DNA of 64,000 nucleotides from Psychrobacillus psychrodurans (GCF_027563345.1 NZ_JAMKBK010000006.1), one strand, 5' to 3'; shown: positions 44,473 through 53,428, counted from the stretch's first letter. The notes: generated by a model from the letters alone, not told the origin. Numbers and translations: made by a program.

Positions 44473-45957
44473 ATGTCTACAGAAACTTATCAACTCGCGG
44501 CCATTATTACCTATATGATCGCTATGTTAGCAATTGGCTGGTACTCTTACAAAAAGACTGCCAATTTAACGGATTACATGCTCGGCGGACGCTCACTAGG
44601 TCCTGCTGTTACTGCACTTAGTGCGGGAGCTGCAGATATGTCTGGTTGGTTACTAATGGGTTTACCTGGTGCAATTTACTTATCAGGTATGGGTGAAGCT
44701 TGGATTGCAATAGGTCTTACAATAGGTGCCTATCTTAACTGGCTTTATGTAGCACCAAGACTTCGTGTATATACAGAAGTATCAAGCAATTCTATTACAA
44801 TTCCTAGTTATTTAGAAAGTCGTTTAAAGCAATCATCTCGTTTATTACGTGTAGCATCTGGTTTAATTATTTTACTATTTTTCACGTTTTATGTATCCTC
44901 TGGAATGGTAGCAGGAGGAGTTTTCTTTGAAAGCTCATTCGGTTTAGACTATCATACAGGACTTTTAGTTGTATCTGCAGTAGTTGTAGCTTATACATTA
45001 TTTGGAGGATTCCTTGCTGTTAGTTATACAGATTTCCTTCAAGGGCTGCTTATGTTCCTTGCATTAATATGTGTACCAATCTTTGGTGTATTTATGACTG
45101 GTGGAATTGGTGAAACAGTGGAATCTATTAAAGCTGTGAACCCAACTCATTTAAGTTTAATCGCTGGTACTACAGCTGCTGGCATTATTTCCTCTATAGC
45201 TTGGGGACTTGGTTACTTTGGTCAGCCACATATTATCGTTCGCTTTATGGCTATTAGTTCTGTTAAAGAAACTAAACAAGCTCGTAGAATCGGTATTGGT
45301 TGGATGATTTTAAGTCTTGTAGGTGCAATTTCAACAGCACTAGTAGGGGTTGCGTATTACCAACAAAATCCGGATTTAGAACTATCAAGTCCTGAGGCAA
45401 TATTCATCGCACTAGGACAAGTTGTTTTCCATCCATTTATAGCTGGTTTAGTATTAGCTGCAGTTTTGGCTGCTATTATGAGTACAATTTCTTCTCAGTT
45501 AATCGTTACTTCTTCCGCATTAATAGAAGATTTATACAAAGCAATTATTAAAACAGATGCATCTGACAGAACGTACGTCAACTATGGTCGTATCGCTGTA
45601 TTAGTGGTTTCCATTGCAGCTGCAATTCTTGCTTGGGAACAAAATGAAACAATCTTAGGTCTTGTAGCATTTGCATGGGCAGGCTTTGGTGCAGCATTTG
45701 GTCCAGTTATCTTACTAACACTTTACTGGAGAAAAATTACTTCAGCTGGTGCATTAGCAAGTATGGTCGTAGGTGCTGTAGTTGTTGTAGTCTGGGGTAC
45801 AAATGATGCACTTTCTGGAGCATTATATGAAATCGTCCCTGGTTTTGTACTTGCATTAATCGTTGCAGTTGTAGTCAGCTTAATGACATACAAGCCGAAT
45901 GCGGAGATTGAAAAAGAATTTGATGAAACATTACGTTTGTTGAAAAAAGATCGTTAA
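44473..45957 (+). CDS. putP: sodium/proline symporter
   Basis: 494 residues of the SSS family with thirteen predicted helices. Marker stretches: NLTDYMLGGRSLGP, LSAGAADMSGWLLMGLPG (Na+ site region) and GYFGQPHIIVRFMA. Close to Bacillus/Staphylococcus PutP/OpuE. It takes up proline as a nutrient or osmoprotectant. It starts at ATG 44473 after GGGAGGAGG. Monocistronic, with a terminator at 45968-45999. Confidence 0.93.
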   Translation: MSTETYQLAAIITYMIAMLAIGWYSYKKTANLTDYMLGGRSLGPAVTALSAGAADMSGWLLMGLPGAIYLSGMGEAWIAIGLTIGAYLNWLYVAPRLRVYTEVSSNSITIPSYLESRLKQSSRLLRVASGLIILLFFTFYVSSGMVAGGVFFESSFGLDYHTGLLVVSAVVVAYTLFGGFLAVSYTDFLQGLLMFLALICVPIFGVFMTGGIGETVESIKAVNPTHLSLIAGTTAAGIISSIAWGLGYFGQPHIIVRFMAISSVKETKQARRIGIGWMILSLVGAISTALVGVAYYQQNPDLELSSPEAIFIALGQVVFHPFIAGLVLAAVLAAIMSTISSQLIVTSSALIEDLYKAIIKTDASDRTYVNYGRIAVLVVSIAAAILAWEQNETILGLVAFAWAGFGAAFGPVILLTLYWRKITSAGALASMVVGAVVVVVWGTNDALSGALYEIVPGFVLALIVAVVVSLMTYKPNAEIEKEFDETLRLLKKDR

Positions 45958-45967
45958 TATGTTTATT

Positions 45968-45999
45968 TAAAAGCTGGCCGAATCTTTGGTCAGCTTTTT
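45968..45999 (+). terminator. terminator of putP
   Basis: AAAAGCTGGCC and GGTCAGCTTTT arms with a G-T step, followed by a T-run. Confidence 0.85.
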
Positions 46000-46076
46000 T
46001 GGCTCGAAAATTGAATAAGAAAGAATATCTAAAAGGCACTAGCCAGTTACTAAAGTTATATAACCTATATGTCCTA

Positions 46077-46100
46077 TATGACACTTGTCATACTTATGAC
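46077..46100 (+). promoter_or_regulatory. candidate DesR-binding inverted repeat upstream of des
   Basis: TATGACA-CT-TGTCATA (46077-46092) is a perfect 7-bp inverted repeat, followed by a third half-site TATGAC (46095-46100). It lies 75-100 bp before the desaturase start. No strong -35/-10 pair is evident downstream, as expected for an activator-dependent promoter. Confidence 0.45.
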
Positions 46101-46174
46101 TTGACGTTTATGCCTACTACTAATTTTCGATTTTCCTTATTATTAAGATAATAATTCTTAATAGGAGGAATACA

Positions 46175-47227
46175 ATGAGCAGAGAAAAAACGCTTGAATT
46201 ACGTAAAAATGTAAAGCCTTTTGAAAACTCGGAGTTAAAAAAGAGTATTGTCCAACTAATTAACACTATTCCACCATTTTTAATTCTATGGTTTTTAGCA
46301 TATATAAGTTTAGATGTATCTGTTTGGCTAACCGTTGCTTTATCTGTTATCGCTGCTGGGTTTGTCGTTCGTATTTTTATTATCTTTCATGATTGTACAC
46401 ATGGATCTTTCTTTAAAAATAAAAAAGCCAATGATATTACTGGAACAATTACAGGAATCATTACGCTCTTCGCTTATGAAAAATGGAAACGTGAGCATAA
46501 TATCCACCATGCTACTAGTGGAAATTTAGATAAACGTGGAGTCGGCGATATTTGGATGATGACTGTTGAAGAATATATTGAAGCATCTCCAATGAAGCGA
46601 CTTTCTTATCGACTATATAGAAATCCTATCGTTATGTTCGGTTTAGGACCGGCGTTACTTTTCTTAGTTAGCAATCGTATTAACCGTAAAGGTGCTCGTG
46701 GCAAAGAACGTAACAATACGTATCTCATTAATATTTCAGTAATTGTTATTTATGCATTAATGATTTGGTTAATCGGATGGCAGGCATTTGCGATCATTCA
46801 AGGAACTATACTCTTCGTTGCTGGTTCATTAGGAATTTGGTTATTTTATGTTCAGCATCAATTTGAGGATTCTTATTTCGAAGATGAGTCCGAGTGGGAT
46901 TATGTAAAAGCTGCTATAGAGGGAAGTTCTTATTATAAGTTACCTAGGATTTTACAATGGGTAACTGGAAATATTGGATTCCACCATGTGCACCATCTAA
47001 GTCCACGTGTTCCTAACTATAACTTAGAAAAAGCTCATGATTCTACCCCTCCTTTACACAAGGCTACTACAATTAACTTACGTAAGAGTTTGGAGTCTAT
47101 CCATTTCCGACTATTCGATGAAGACAATAAGAGTTTTGTGAACTTTAAACAGATAAAACACTTATTAAATAATTCTAATCGAGCTGTAAAGTTAGATTCA
47201 AAAAACTCAACCTTTGAAAGTAAGTAA
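46175..47227 (+). CDS. des: membrane fatty-acid desaturase
   Basis: 350 residues. The three histidine boxes of acyl-lipid desaturases are present: HDCTHG, HNIHHATSG and HHVHHLSPR, with four predicted membrane helices between them. It matches B. subtilis Des (delta-5 acyl-lipid desaturase, ~352 aa) in length and layout and introduces double bonds into membrane lipids at low temperature. It starts at ATG 46175 after AGGAGG. It lies directly upstream of desK and desR, the same order as in B. subtilis. A small AU hairpin (46141-46163) precedes the ribosome binding site. Confidence 0.93.
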   Translation: MSREKTLELRKNVKPFENSELKKSIVQLINTIPPFLILWFLAYISLDVSVWLTVALSVIAAGFVVRIFIIFHDCTHGSFFKNKKANDITGTITGIITLFAYEKWKREHNIHHATSGNLDKRGVGDIWMMTVEEYIEASPMKRLSYRLYRNPIVMFGLGPALLFLVSNRINRKGARGKERNNTYLINISVIVIYALMIWLIGWQAFAIIQGTILFVAGSLGIWLFYVQHQFEDSYFEDESEWDYVKAAIEGSSYYKLPRILQWVTGNIGFHHVHHLSPRVPNYNLEKAHDSTPPLHKATTINLRKSLESIHFRLFDEDNKSFVNFKQIKHLLNNSNRAVKLDSKNSTFESK

Positions 47228-47232
47228 AATTC

Positions 47233-47274
47233 TGCAAAAACCATTCCCAGAATTACCTAGGAATGGTTTTTGCA
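47233..47274 (+). terminator. terminator between des and desK
   Basis: A 15-bp perfect stem TGCAAAAACCATTCC (47233-47247) with its complement (47260-47274). It would limit read-through from des into desKR. Confidence 0.8.
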
Positions 47275-47313
47275 TTATAATGGAGAAAAGTTTAACTAGA
47301 AGAGGTGAGATAA

Positions 47314-48444
47314 TTGCCCAAATGGTATCAAATATTTCCCAAATATCCTTGGTTAAGTATTTATGCTTGGATTGTTTTTTGTATCTTTCCATTCTTTTTT
47401 ATATTTAGATCTACGGGTCCAGTAGAGATTGTTATAGGGTTAGCACTGACGTTATTATTTTTTATTTCCTACCGACTATCTTTTTCTACTAAAGGCTGGT
47501 TATTATATTTTTTCGTTGCTTTAGAAATCTCCATCAGTGTTTGGATGACTTATTTATATGGTTACATATACTTCTCCATTTTCTTATCCTTTTTCATTGG
47601 GAATATAAAAAGACGATTGAGCTTCTTTGTTATTTATAGTATTCATTTAGTAGCAACTATTGCGGCCGTTATTATAGGTTTTTTCATCCAAACCGACTTA
47701 TTTCTCTCTCATCTACCGTTTCTTATAGTTTGTTTAATCGGAGTTATTCTGTTGCCCTTTAATACATATACACGAAATCAGCGTGAAGCACTGGAAGGTC
47801 AATTAGAAGAAGCGCAAATCAAAATTTCTCAGTATACTATAGTTGAGGAAAGAGAGCGAATTGCACGAGATTTGCATGACACACTTGGACAAAAGCTCTC
47901 CCTTATCGGGCTGAAAAGTGATTTGGCCAGCCGATTGATTGAAAAAAACCCTGAAGCTGCTAAAACTGAAATATTGGATATAAACCAGACGGCACGTTCA
48001 GTCTTAAAAGAAGTTCGAGAACTCGTAACAAATATGCGTGGAACAAAACTGGAAGAGGAACTATTCCGGATCAATCAAATCCTAAATGCCGCGCAAATAA
48101 AGTGCACCGTTACTGGCTCATCTAAATTAGTGAATACACCTCTACTAGTAGAAAATGTTCTCAGTATGTGTTTAAAAGAAGCAGTAAATAATGTAGTAAA
48201 GCATAGTGGCGCTACTTCCTGCTCAATATCCATTAAACAATCGGCGAAGGAAACATTGCTAAAGGTATATGACAATGGTAAAGGATTAGAAGAGAAAAAA
48301 AGTCTGTCAAAGGGACATGGTCTTATAGGTATTAAAGAACGACTAGAATTTGTGAATGGAACATTAGACATTCATTCAAAAAACGGTACTACATTGAATA
48401 TACGTGTTCCTAACGTTATACAACAACCCAGTCAGGAGGAATAA
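47314..48444 (+). CDS. desK: thermosensor histidine kinase DesK
   Basis: 376 residues. Four to five membrane helices (about 10-150) form the temperature sensor, followed by a HisKA_3 dimerisation helix with phospho-acceptor His188 in ERIARDLHDTLGQ, the same number as in B. subtilis DesK, and a HATPase domain (about 280-370, NNVVKHSGA, DNGKGLEE). Senses membrane thickening on cooling and phosphorylates DesR. It starts with TTG at 47314 after GAGGTG. Five bp separate it from desR. Confidence 0.92.
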   Translation: MPKWYQIFPKYPWLSIYAWIVFCIFPFFFIFRSTGPVEIVIGLALTLLFFISYRLSFSTKGWLLYFFVALEISISVWMTYLYGYIYFSIFLSFFIGNIKRRLSFFVIYSIHLVATIAAVIIGFFIQTDLFLSHLPFLIVCLIGVILLPFNTYTRNQREALEGQLEEAQIKISQYTIVEERERIARDLHDTLGQKLSLIGLKSDLASRLIEKNPEAAKTEILDINQTARSVLKEVRELVTNMRGTKLEEELFRINQILNAAQIKCTVTGSSKLVNTPLLVENVLSMCLKEAVNNVVKHSGATSCSISIKQSAKETLLKVYDNGKGLEEKKSLSKGHGLIGIKERLEFVNGTLDIHSKNGTTLNIRVPNVIQQPSQEE

Positions 48445-48449
48445 TAGAC

Positions 48450-49049
48450 ATGATACGAATTGTCATTGCAGAAGATCAGCGAATGGTACTAGGTGCTCTT
48501 GGATCGCTACTCGATCTAGAAGAGGATATGAAAGTTGTTGGAAAAGCAAATAATGGTGAAGAAGTATTGAAACTAATTGAACAATTACAACCAGACGTTT
48601 GTATTATGGATATTGAGATGCCTATCAAAACTGGATTGGATGCAGCAGAGGAACTAAAAGAAAGTGATTGTAAAGTGATTATCTTAACCACATTCGCAAG
48701 GTCTGGTTATTTTGAACGTGCACGTAAAGCGGGCGTTAATGGATACTTATTGAAGGATAGTCCAAGTGAAGAGCTAGCAAATTCTATTCGTGTAATCATG
48801 GATGGTCGTCGAATATATGCTCCTGAGCTTGTTGACATGGCTTACGAAGAGGAAAATCCACTTACAGACCGCGAAAGTCAGGTGCTGGGGTTAATCGCAA
48901 ATGGAAAAAACACTAAAGAAATTGCAAGTGAGCTGTTTATCACAACTGGTACTGTCCGCAACTATATCTCCGTCATTTTAGATAAACTAGACGTTGGAAA
49001 TCGAATAGAAGCTATTTCTAGATTTAAAGAAAAAGGATGGTTTAAATAA
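48450..49049 (+). CDS. desR: response regulator DesR
   Basis: 199 residues. The receiver domain has phospho-acceptor Asp54 (CIMDIEMP), the same position as in B. subtilis DesR, and a NarL/LuxR-type helix-turn-helix (about 130-190: LTDRESQVLGLIANGKNTKEIA). Phosphorylated DesR dimers activate des. It starts at ATG 48450 after AGGAGGA. A terminator follows. Confidence 0.93.
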   Translation: MIRIVIAEDQRMVLGALGSLLDLEEDMKVVGKANNGEEVLKLIEQLQPDVCIMDIEMPIKTGLDAAEELKESDCKVIILTTFARSGYFERARKAGVNGYLLKDSPSEELANSIRVIMDGRRIYAPELVDMAYEEENPLTDRESQVLGLIANGKNTKEIASELFITTGTVRNYISVILDKLDVGNRIEAISRFKEKGWFK

Positions 49050-49058
49050 TAATGGTAC

Positions 49059-49086
49059 AAGCTTAAAGCAAATTGCTTTGAGCTTT
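49059..49086 (+). terminator. terminator of desKR
   Basis: AAGCT-AAAGCA and TGCTTT-AGCTT arms with one internal mismatch, followed by TTTTTTT. Confidence 0.85.
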
Positions 49087-49099
49087 TTTTATTTTGGAC

Positions 49100-49127
49100 T
49101 AAACTTTTTGCCAACTCGCAGGGTATA
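49100..49127 (+). promoter_or_regulatory. possible ECF-type autoregulated promoter
   Basis: TAAACTTTTT near 49100 and GGGTATATATA from 49121 have the spacing and A/T content of Bacillus ECF promoters (AAC-type -35, CGTAT-like -10). The match is loose. Confidence 0.35.
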
Positions 49128-49154
49128 TATAGTGAAAGGAGTGAAAAAGCGTAC

Positions 49155-49685
49155 ATGAATGATGACATCTTAGAAGGAATTAGAAATGGCAGTCGTGATG
49201 CTTTTAAACAGTTCTATGATACGTATGAAAATTACGCGATTCGAACAGCAAAAGCAATTACTAGAAATGATGAACATGCAAAGGATGCCGTGCAAGAAAC
49301 TTTTATAAGAGTATACCGCAATATATCTTCCTATAATTCCAATTTATCATTTGATGCATGGTTTTATCGCATTTTAGTAAATGAGTGTTATCGTATCATA
49401 AATAAAGAGAAAAAGACCCCCTCAGTGGATACTTCTACAATGGAAGATAATGAACTACTGACTGAGCATTCGAAAGAGAATCTGTCGGACTTGTATAGCG
49501 TGATTCAAAATATGGCTGACTTATATCGTATTCCTATATTACTGAAATATATAAAAGGCTTTTCGGAAAAAGAAATTGCTGCTATTTTAAATTTGAATCA
49601 TAATACTGTGAAATCCAGGCTATTTAATGGGAGAAACTTGTTAAAGACTCAATTAGAGATGATAGAAATGGAGGGAAGCCAATAA
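49155..49685 (+). CDS. ECF-type RNA polymerase sigma factor
   Basis: 176 residues. Sigma region 2 (about 10-80: AFKQFYDTYENYAIRTA, DAVQETFIRVYRNI) and region 4 (about 115-165: FSEKEIAAILNLNHNTVKSRL) are separated by a short linker, without region 3. Belongs to the SigV/SigM/SigY-like group. It starts at ATG 49155. Its stop codon shares one base with the start of the next gene, so a cognate anti-sigma factor is likely coupled to it. Confidence 0.92.
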   Translation: MNDDILEGIRNGSRDAFKQFYDTYENYAIRTAKAITRNDEHAKDAVQETFIRVYRNISSYNSNLSFDAWFYRILVNECYRIINKEKKTPSVDTSTMEDNELLTEHSKENLSDLYSVIQNMADLYRIPILLKYIKGFSEKEIAAILNLNHNTVKSRLFNGRNLLKTQLEMIEMEGSQ

Positions 49686-50425
49686 TGGATCAATTAGATA
49701 AGCGAGTAAAAAAAGAGATCTTTGATCATACGGAGGAAACTTCTTCTACATTAAAGGATGAAATTTGGAACCATATAGATCAAGAGCTTTTCCAATCGAA
49801 AAGCAGAAGGGATGAAAAAGTGAAAAAGAAATCGAAGGTAATTCCAATTGTTATTGCTGCAGCTGCTGGTTTAATGATTTTGTTTAGCACACAAACGGAA
49901 TCAGGCAGTGCTTTTATTAAACAAATTAAAGATATATTCGTTCCAGAAAAAGAGATTATTCAAAGTATCGAAGGAAGCGAAGAAGAAACAGATGTAAACC
50001 TGCAGGAAGGAAAAGATTCCGAGTACATTATTTATATCGATGAAGAGCGTTATAAGCTTGTGAAAGGCGAAGAATCTGATGTTATCACAACAAAAGAACC
50101 ACTAGAAGAAAGGTATCCAGAAGTATCAATGGAAATAAAACAATATAAGGACGTTTCACCTGAGACAATGATATCTACTCTAAAAACAGAGCTTGCTTCA
50201 GAATATACTAAAGTTACGGCAGAATCTGTTACAGAACCATTAGATGGCTTTAAATTACACGGCATTAGCGGATCGGAATGGGATAGCCCTGTTACAAACG
50301 TATATGTTATTGATAACTTAAATGGCGGGAGCTTTATCATTACGGAGAAATACTTTTTAGAGGCAGCAGAAGGCCATGGTGCAAGATTCTACGCTATGCT
50401 GCAAGAGTTTGAAATAATAGAGTAA
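49685..50425 (+). CDS. DUF4367 membrane protein, likely anti-sigma factor
   Basis: 246 residues. A cytosolic N-terminus (about 1-50) with basic and coiled character, one membrane helix (about 55-72, IPIVIAAAAGLMIL), then an extracytoplasmic DUF4367 domain (about 95-246). This is the layout of ECF anti-sigma factors that sequester sigma at the membrane. It starts at ATG 49685, overlapping the sigma gene by one base. Signal and release protease unknown; no zinc anti-sigma HxxxCxxC motif is visible. Confidence 0.82.
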   Translation: MDQLDKRVKKEIFDHTEETSSTLKDEIWNHIDQELFQSKSRRDEKVKKKSKVIPIVIAAAAGLMILFSTQTESGSAFIKQIKDIFVPEKEIIQSIEGSEEETDVNLQEGKDSEYIIYIDEERYKLVKGEESDVITTKEPLEERYPEVSMEIKQYKDVSPETMISTLKTELASEYTKVTAESVTEPLDGFKLHGISGSEWDSPVTNVYVIDNLNGGSFIITEKYFLEAAEGHGARFYAMLQEFEIIE

Positions 50426-50450
50426 GTTTAGATTTCCTCTTCCAGGGTAA
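50426..50450 (+). promoter_or_regulatory. SigB-type promoter of csbD
   Basis: GTTTAG (50426-50431), 13 bp, then GGGTAA (50445-50450) matches the SigB consensus GTTTAA-N12..14-GGGTAT at 10 of 12 hexamer positions. It begins right after the stop codon of the preceding gene (50423-50425). Confidence 0.75.
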
Positions 50451-50489
50451 ATAAAAAGTAGAGTTAATAAATTTGGAGGAGGAATATAC

Positions 50490-50678
50490 ATGAGTGGATT
50501 ATCCGACAAAGTAAAAGGTGCAGTGAACAAAACTAAAGGTGAAGCAAAAGACCAATTTGGTAATGCAACCGACGATCATAAATTGCAAGCAGAGGGTAAA
50601 ATAGATAAATTAAAAGGTGAAGTTCAAAAAGAAGTTGGAGAAATAAAAGATCGCCACGACCGTAAAAAAGATCATTGA
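50490..50678 (+). CDS. csbD: CsbD family general-stress protein
   Basis: 62 residues, rich in Lys, Asp and Glu, with the CsbD pattern LSDKVKGAVNKTKGEAKDQF and KIDKLKGEVQKEVGE. Small, helical and hydrophilic; the molecular role is unknown. B. subtilis csbD is controlled by SigB, and a SigB-type promoter lies 40 bp upstream here. It starts at ATG 50490 after GGAGGAGG. Followed by a shared terminator. Confidence 0.93.
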   Translation: MSGLSDKVKGAVNKTKGEAKDQFGNATDDHKLQAEGKIDKLKGEVQKEVGEIKDRHDRKKDH

Positions 50679-50687
50679 TAAAAGCAG

Positions 50688-50718
50688 GACCGCTGACAAT
50701 ATACTCTATTCAGCGGTC
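50688..50718. terminator. bidirectional terminator between csbD and the phosphoesterase
   Basis: GACCGCTGA (50688-50696) and TCAGCGGTC (50710-50718), then TTTTTATTT. Serves both converging genes. Confidence 0.85.
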
Positions 50719-50725
50719 TTTTTAT

Positions 50726-51523
50726 TTACAAGCTTTTTAAGGTTACCACAACGATTTCTGGTGAGTTGAATATTCTTACAGGAATAGCACTATTCCCTAG
50801 TCCTCTACTTACAATCATATGTGTAGTATTTTCGCTGTACATTCCCGCTGTATAGCTCGGGAATAGACCCTGTCCTGGTGCAACTAGCCCTCCTAGACCT
50901 GGAAGTCGAAACTGTCCTCCATGTGCATGTCCAGAAAAAACAACATCCATTTTGTAATCAACGTAATCTTGAAAGGTCTCTGGCCGATGGGATAGCACGA
51001 GAGTGAATAAATCACTCTCCTCAAATTGACTTAAAGCCTCATTCACTAGAATCCCATTAAGAGGATCTTCAATACCAATGATACGAATATCTTCCCCTTT
51101 ATGCTCAATTATTTGTTCCTCATTAGAAAGTACATTTACCCCTAGTTCAGTTAATGAATTCTTTATATTCTCGATATCATTAGTAGCGATTTCATGATTT
51201 CCCGTCACATAATAGATGGGAGCAAGATCCACAATCTGTCTTACCAATTCTAAACTTTGGTCTAAGTTATATCGGTTACTATCTATAAGGTCTCCAGTTA
51301 TAAAAATAAGGTCCGGGTCTGTTTTCTTTACTTTCTTTACTAGTTTTTCCTGATTATCTCCGAAAGTTGCATCATGTAAATCAGAAATTTGCAGTATCTT
51401 TACTCCATCGAAACTAATAGGAACTCTATCTGACTCTACGCTAATTTCAGTAGTCTGAATCCAACTATTGCTTATGTACAGTAGAATGATGACCGCTACG
51501 ATAAACATTAAAAATTTCTTCAT
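50726..51523 (-). CDS. membrane-anchored metallophosphoesterase (YkuE-like)
   Basis: 265 residues. One N-terminal membrane helix (about 3-20) and a calcineurin-like domain with QISDLHDATFG, ITGDLIDS, VTGNHEIA, SHRPE and GHAHGGQFRLPG, all motifs complete. This is the YkuE family, found at the cell envelope. The substrate is not known with certainty. It starts at ATG 51523 after AGGAGAA, 10 bp behind the NAD(P)-binding gene, with which it forms an operon. Confidence 0.9.
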   Translation of the reverse strand: MKKFLMFIVAVIILLYISNSWIQTTEISVESDRVPISFDGVKILQISDLHDATFGDNQEKLVKKVKKTDPDLIFITGDLIDSNRYNLDQSLELVRQIVDLAPIYYVTGNHEIATNDIENIKNSLTELGVNVLSNEEQIIEHKGEDIRIIGIEDPLNGILVNEALSQFEESDLFTLVLSHRPETFQDYVDYKMDVVFSGHAHGGQFRLPGLGGLVAPGQGLFPSYTAGMYSENTTHMIVSRGLGNSAIPVRIFNSPEIVVVTLKSL

Positions 51524-51533
51524 TTATTTTCTC

Positions 51534-52160
51534 CTAATATTGTGGACTCATGATTCCTACTCGGTAGCCAATATGTTCATTATTCAATAGCTCATTTACA
51601 GTGAATAAAGCGGTATCTCCTGTTGTGGTTTGTATCGCTTCTGTTGGCAACTTATCTCTCAGTACAATATATTCTTCTGTTGCGGCTCCAGATGGTAAAT
51701 ATGTCGGACAAACAATTGTCCAATCCAGTGAACTAGCTTTTAATGATTCAAACACTTTATGGTGTTCTTTCGCAGCTGTTGTAGATTTACGCTTAGATTC
51801 AGGTGATTGATATCTTAGAAAACCTGGTTCTTCTCTACTATCCAATATTCCTGCAGTACCAATTGTAATAATTCGCTTTAGTTGCTGCTTATGCATAATA
51901 CAAATTATATGTGTGATGGAATCTGTTAATACACTTGTTTTATCGGTGCCGAGTGCACTTATAACTGCATTCACTCCTGCAAGGGTTTCTATTATATCCT
52001 CAATATTTCTTGCATCGCCTTGTAGGACGGTTAAACCAGTCTGAGGTTGCACTTTTTTAGGATTTCTTACTAATGCGGTAACTTCTATATTTTTTTCTAA
52101 TAATAACTTGAGAATAGCATTTCCCACACGTCCGGTTGCTCCAAAGAGTGCTACTTTCAT
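51534..52160 (-). CDS. NAD(P)-binding NmrA/SDR-like oxidoreductase
   Basis: 208 residues. The Rossmann motif GATGRVGNAILKLL (about residues 7-20) binds NAD(P), followed by VTALVRNPKKV and LQGDARN, the pattern of atypical short-chain dehydrogenases (YwnB/BVR-B-like). The Tyr-Lys catalytic pair of classical SDRs is not obvious. It starts at ATG 52160 after AAGGAG. Specific substrate unknown. Confidence 0.85.
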   Translation of the reverse strand: MKVALFGATGRVGNAILKLLLEKNIEVTALVRNPKKVQPQTGLTVLQGDARNIEDIIETLAGVNAVISALGTDKTSVLTDSITHIICIMHKQQLKRIITIGTAGILDSREEPGFLRYQSPESKRKSTTAAKEHHKVFESLKASSLDWTIVCPTYLPSGAATEEYIVLRDKLPTEAIQTTTGDTALFTVNELLNNEHIGYRVGIMSPQY

Positions 52161-52274
52161 CTATGCCATCTCCTTTTTTATGTATCTTTCTTACTTCAGG
52201 TGCTAGCCTCTCGAGACGCTTCAGACAAACTGTCAAGGCAGAGGGCACCTTCCGCTTTTCTTAGTATAACATCA

Positions 52275-52312
52275 AAAAGAGCATTCCTTCTTATACGAAG
52301 GAACACTCTTTT
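52275..52312 (-). terminator. terminator of the small membrane protein gene
   Basis: AAAAGAGCATTCCTTC and GAAGGAACACTCTTTT arms with one mismatched step and a 6-nt loop. Confidence 0.8.
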
Positions 52313-52343
52313 ATGTCGAACTATGTTATTTCCCAGGAAATAA

Positions 52344-52616
52344 TTAATAATTATTGAAAGATAAAATAAATGCCAATACTGCTCCATAAAAAATAATCAT
52401 AAGTCCGATACCAATTGCCATCCAAATAAGTGACGCTCGTGCATAATTACGTCTTGGATCAGGATTCCCAAATCCCCAGATGAACAGCATAACAAGATTG
52501 ACGATTGGTATGATTAGTATAAGCATTGTTATTAACCAATCTCCAACGGACATGTCTTTACTAGTTTTTTCATGGTTCTCATAGCCCTGTTCTTGCACTT
52601 TCTCTAAAGAATCCAT
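52344..52616 (-). CDS. small two-helix membrane protein
   Basis: About 90 residues: a hydrophilic N-terminus rich in Glu and Lys, then two membrane helices (about 29-48 and 64-86) joined by a WGFGNPDPRRNYARASL loop. The loop's basic residues should face the cytosol or a partner. The frame opens at a TTG (52634), but a long G-rich ribosome binding site lies just before the ATG at 52616, so that start is used. Family not recognised; function unknown. Confidence 0.75.
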   Translation of the reverse strand: MDSLEKVQEQGYENHEKTSKDMSVGDWLITMLILIIPIVNLVMLFIWGFGNPDPRRNYARASLIWMAIGIGLMIIFYGAVLAFILSFNNY

Positions 52617-52705
52617 TATATCCCCCCTTTTCAACTTTCGTTAGGCACTTTAGTGTCTACATTAATATTATGACAGTTTCTAAGAAAAAGACTACCCCAT
52701 AAGAA

Positions 52706-53410
52706 TTATTCTATCTTCAGTAAACTCATAGGAGTTACAATCCCTATTAATTTATCGCTGGATTTCCCATCTTCTGTAATAAGAAGTGCTTCTAAACGTC
52801 TGCCCTTCACTACAGATGACTTAAAAATCTCTACAGCCTCGAAAACGGATGCCTCTGCTTGTATAAAACGATGATTATCTCTAGTACTTTCATGTGCTAG
52901 TATTTCCGATAACATCGTTCTTTTTCTCGAAAAGGATTCTGAATCCACTTTTCTAGCCATCCACATAGTAATGCCTACCGGGGTAACAAGTCCTTTAAAT
53001 GTTTTCCCACTGTATACAGGAAATTGATTGTACTTTTTATCTTTTATAACCTTTAGTGCGTAACTAAGGGAATCTGTCTCTTGAAAAATCGTCACATTTG
53101 TCTGGAACATTTGAGCAACTGTAATCGGTTTTGCTAATGCGCTTTCGATTTCTTCCATTTTTGTCACAACTTCATCATGAGGTTCAGCAATAGCAAATTC
53201 TAAAGATGTACGATGATGTATTATGGCGTTTCTTAAGTCCCCATACTCCCGTAAATCTGCTTCATATCTTCTAATAATGGCGTTTTTCTTTTTAGCAAAA
53301 TCAATTAAACGAAAAAATGCCATATGCTCATTTGTACCAATCAGATCCTTCATCAATTGGTCTAGTCGGTTGTAGGATACAATAAATCGATCAGAATTAC
53401 GAGCCACCAT
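52706..53410 (-). CDS. HEPN-like domain fused to a CBS pair
   Basis: 234 residues. The first ~85 are helical and contain DLRNAIIHHR, with Arg60 and His65 spaced as in the Rx4H motif of HEPN domains. Two CBS repeats follow (about 95-165 and 170-232: ITVAQMFQTNVTIFQ, YNQFPVYSGKTFKGLVTP), which bind adenine nucleotides. HEPN domains are often RNases or toxins, so this may be a nucleotide-gated RNA-binding or RNA-cutting protein, but activity is unproven. It lies 18 bp behind the YxlG-like permease and may be in that operon. The ribosome binding site is weak. Confidence 0.75.
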   Translation of the reverse strand: MVARNSDRFIVSYNRLDQLMKDLIGTNEHMAFFRLIDFAKKKNAIIRRYEADLREYGDLRNAIIHHRTSLEFAIAEPHDEVVTKMEEIESALAKPITVAQMFQTNVTIFQETDSLSYALKVIKDKKYNQFPVYSGKTFKGLVTPVGITMWMARKVDSESFSRKRTMLSEILAHESTRDNHRFIQAEASVFEAVEIFKSSVVKGRRLEALLITEDGKSSDKLIGIVTPMSLLKIE

Positions 53411-53428
53411 CTAAATCACTACCCATCA

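Noticed and set aside
47214..47408. 64-residue plus-strand frame between des and desK
   Set aside because: Translates the terminator hairpin and overlaps desK in another frame.
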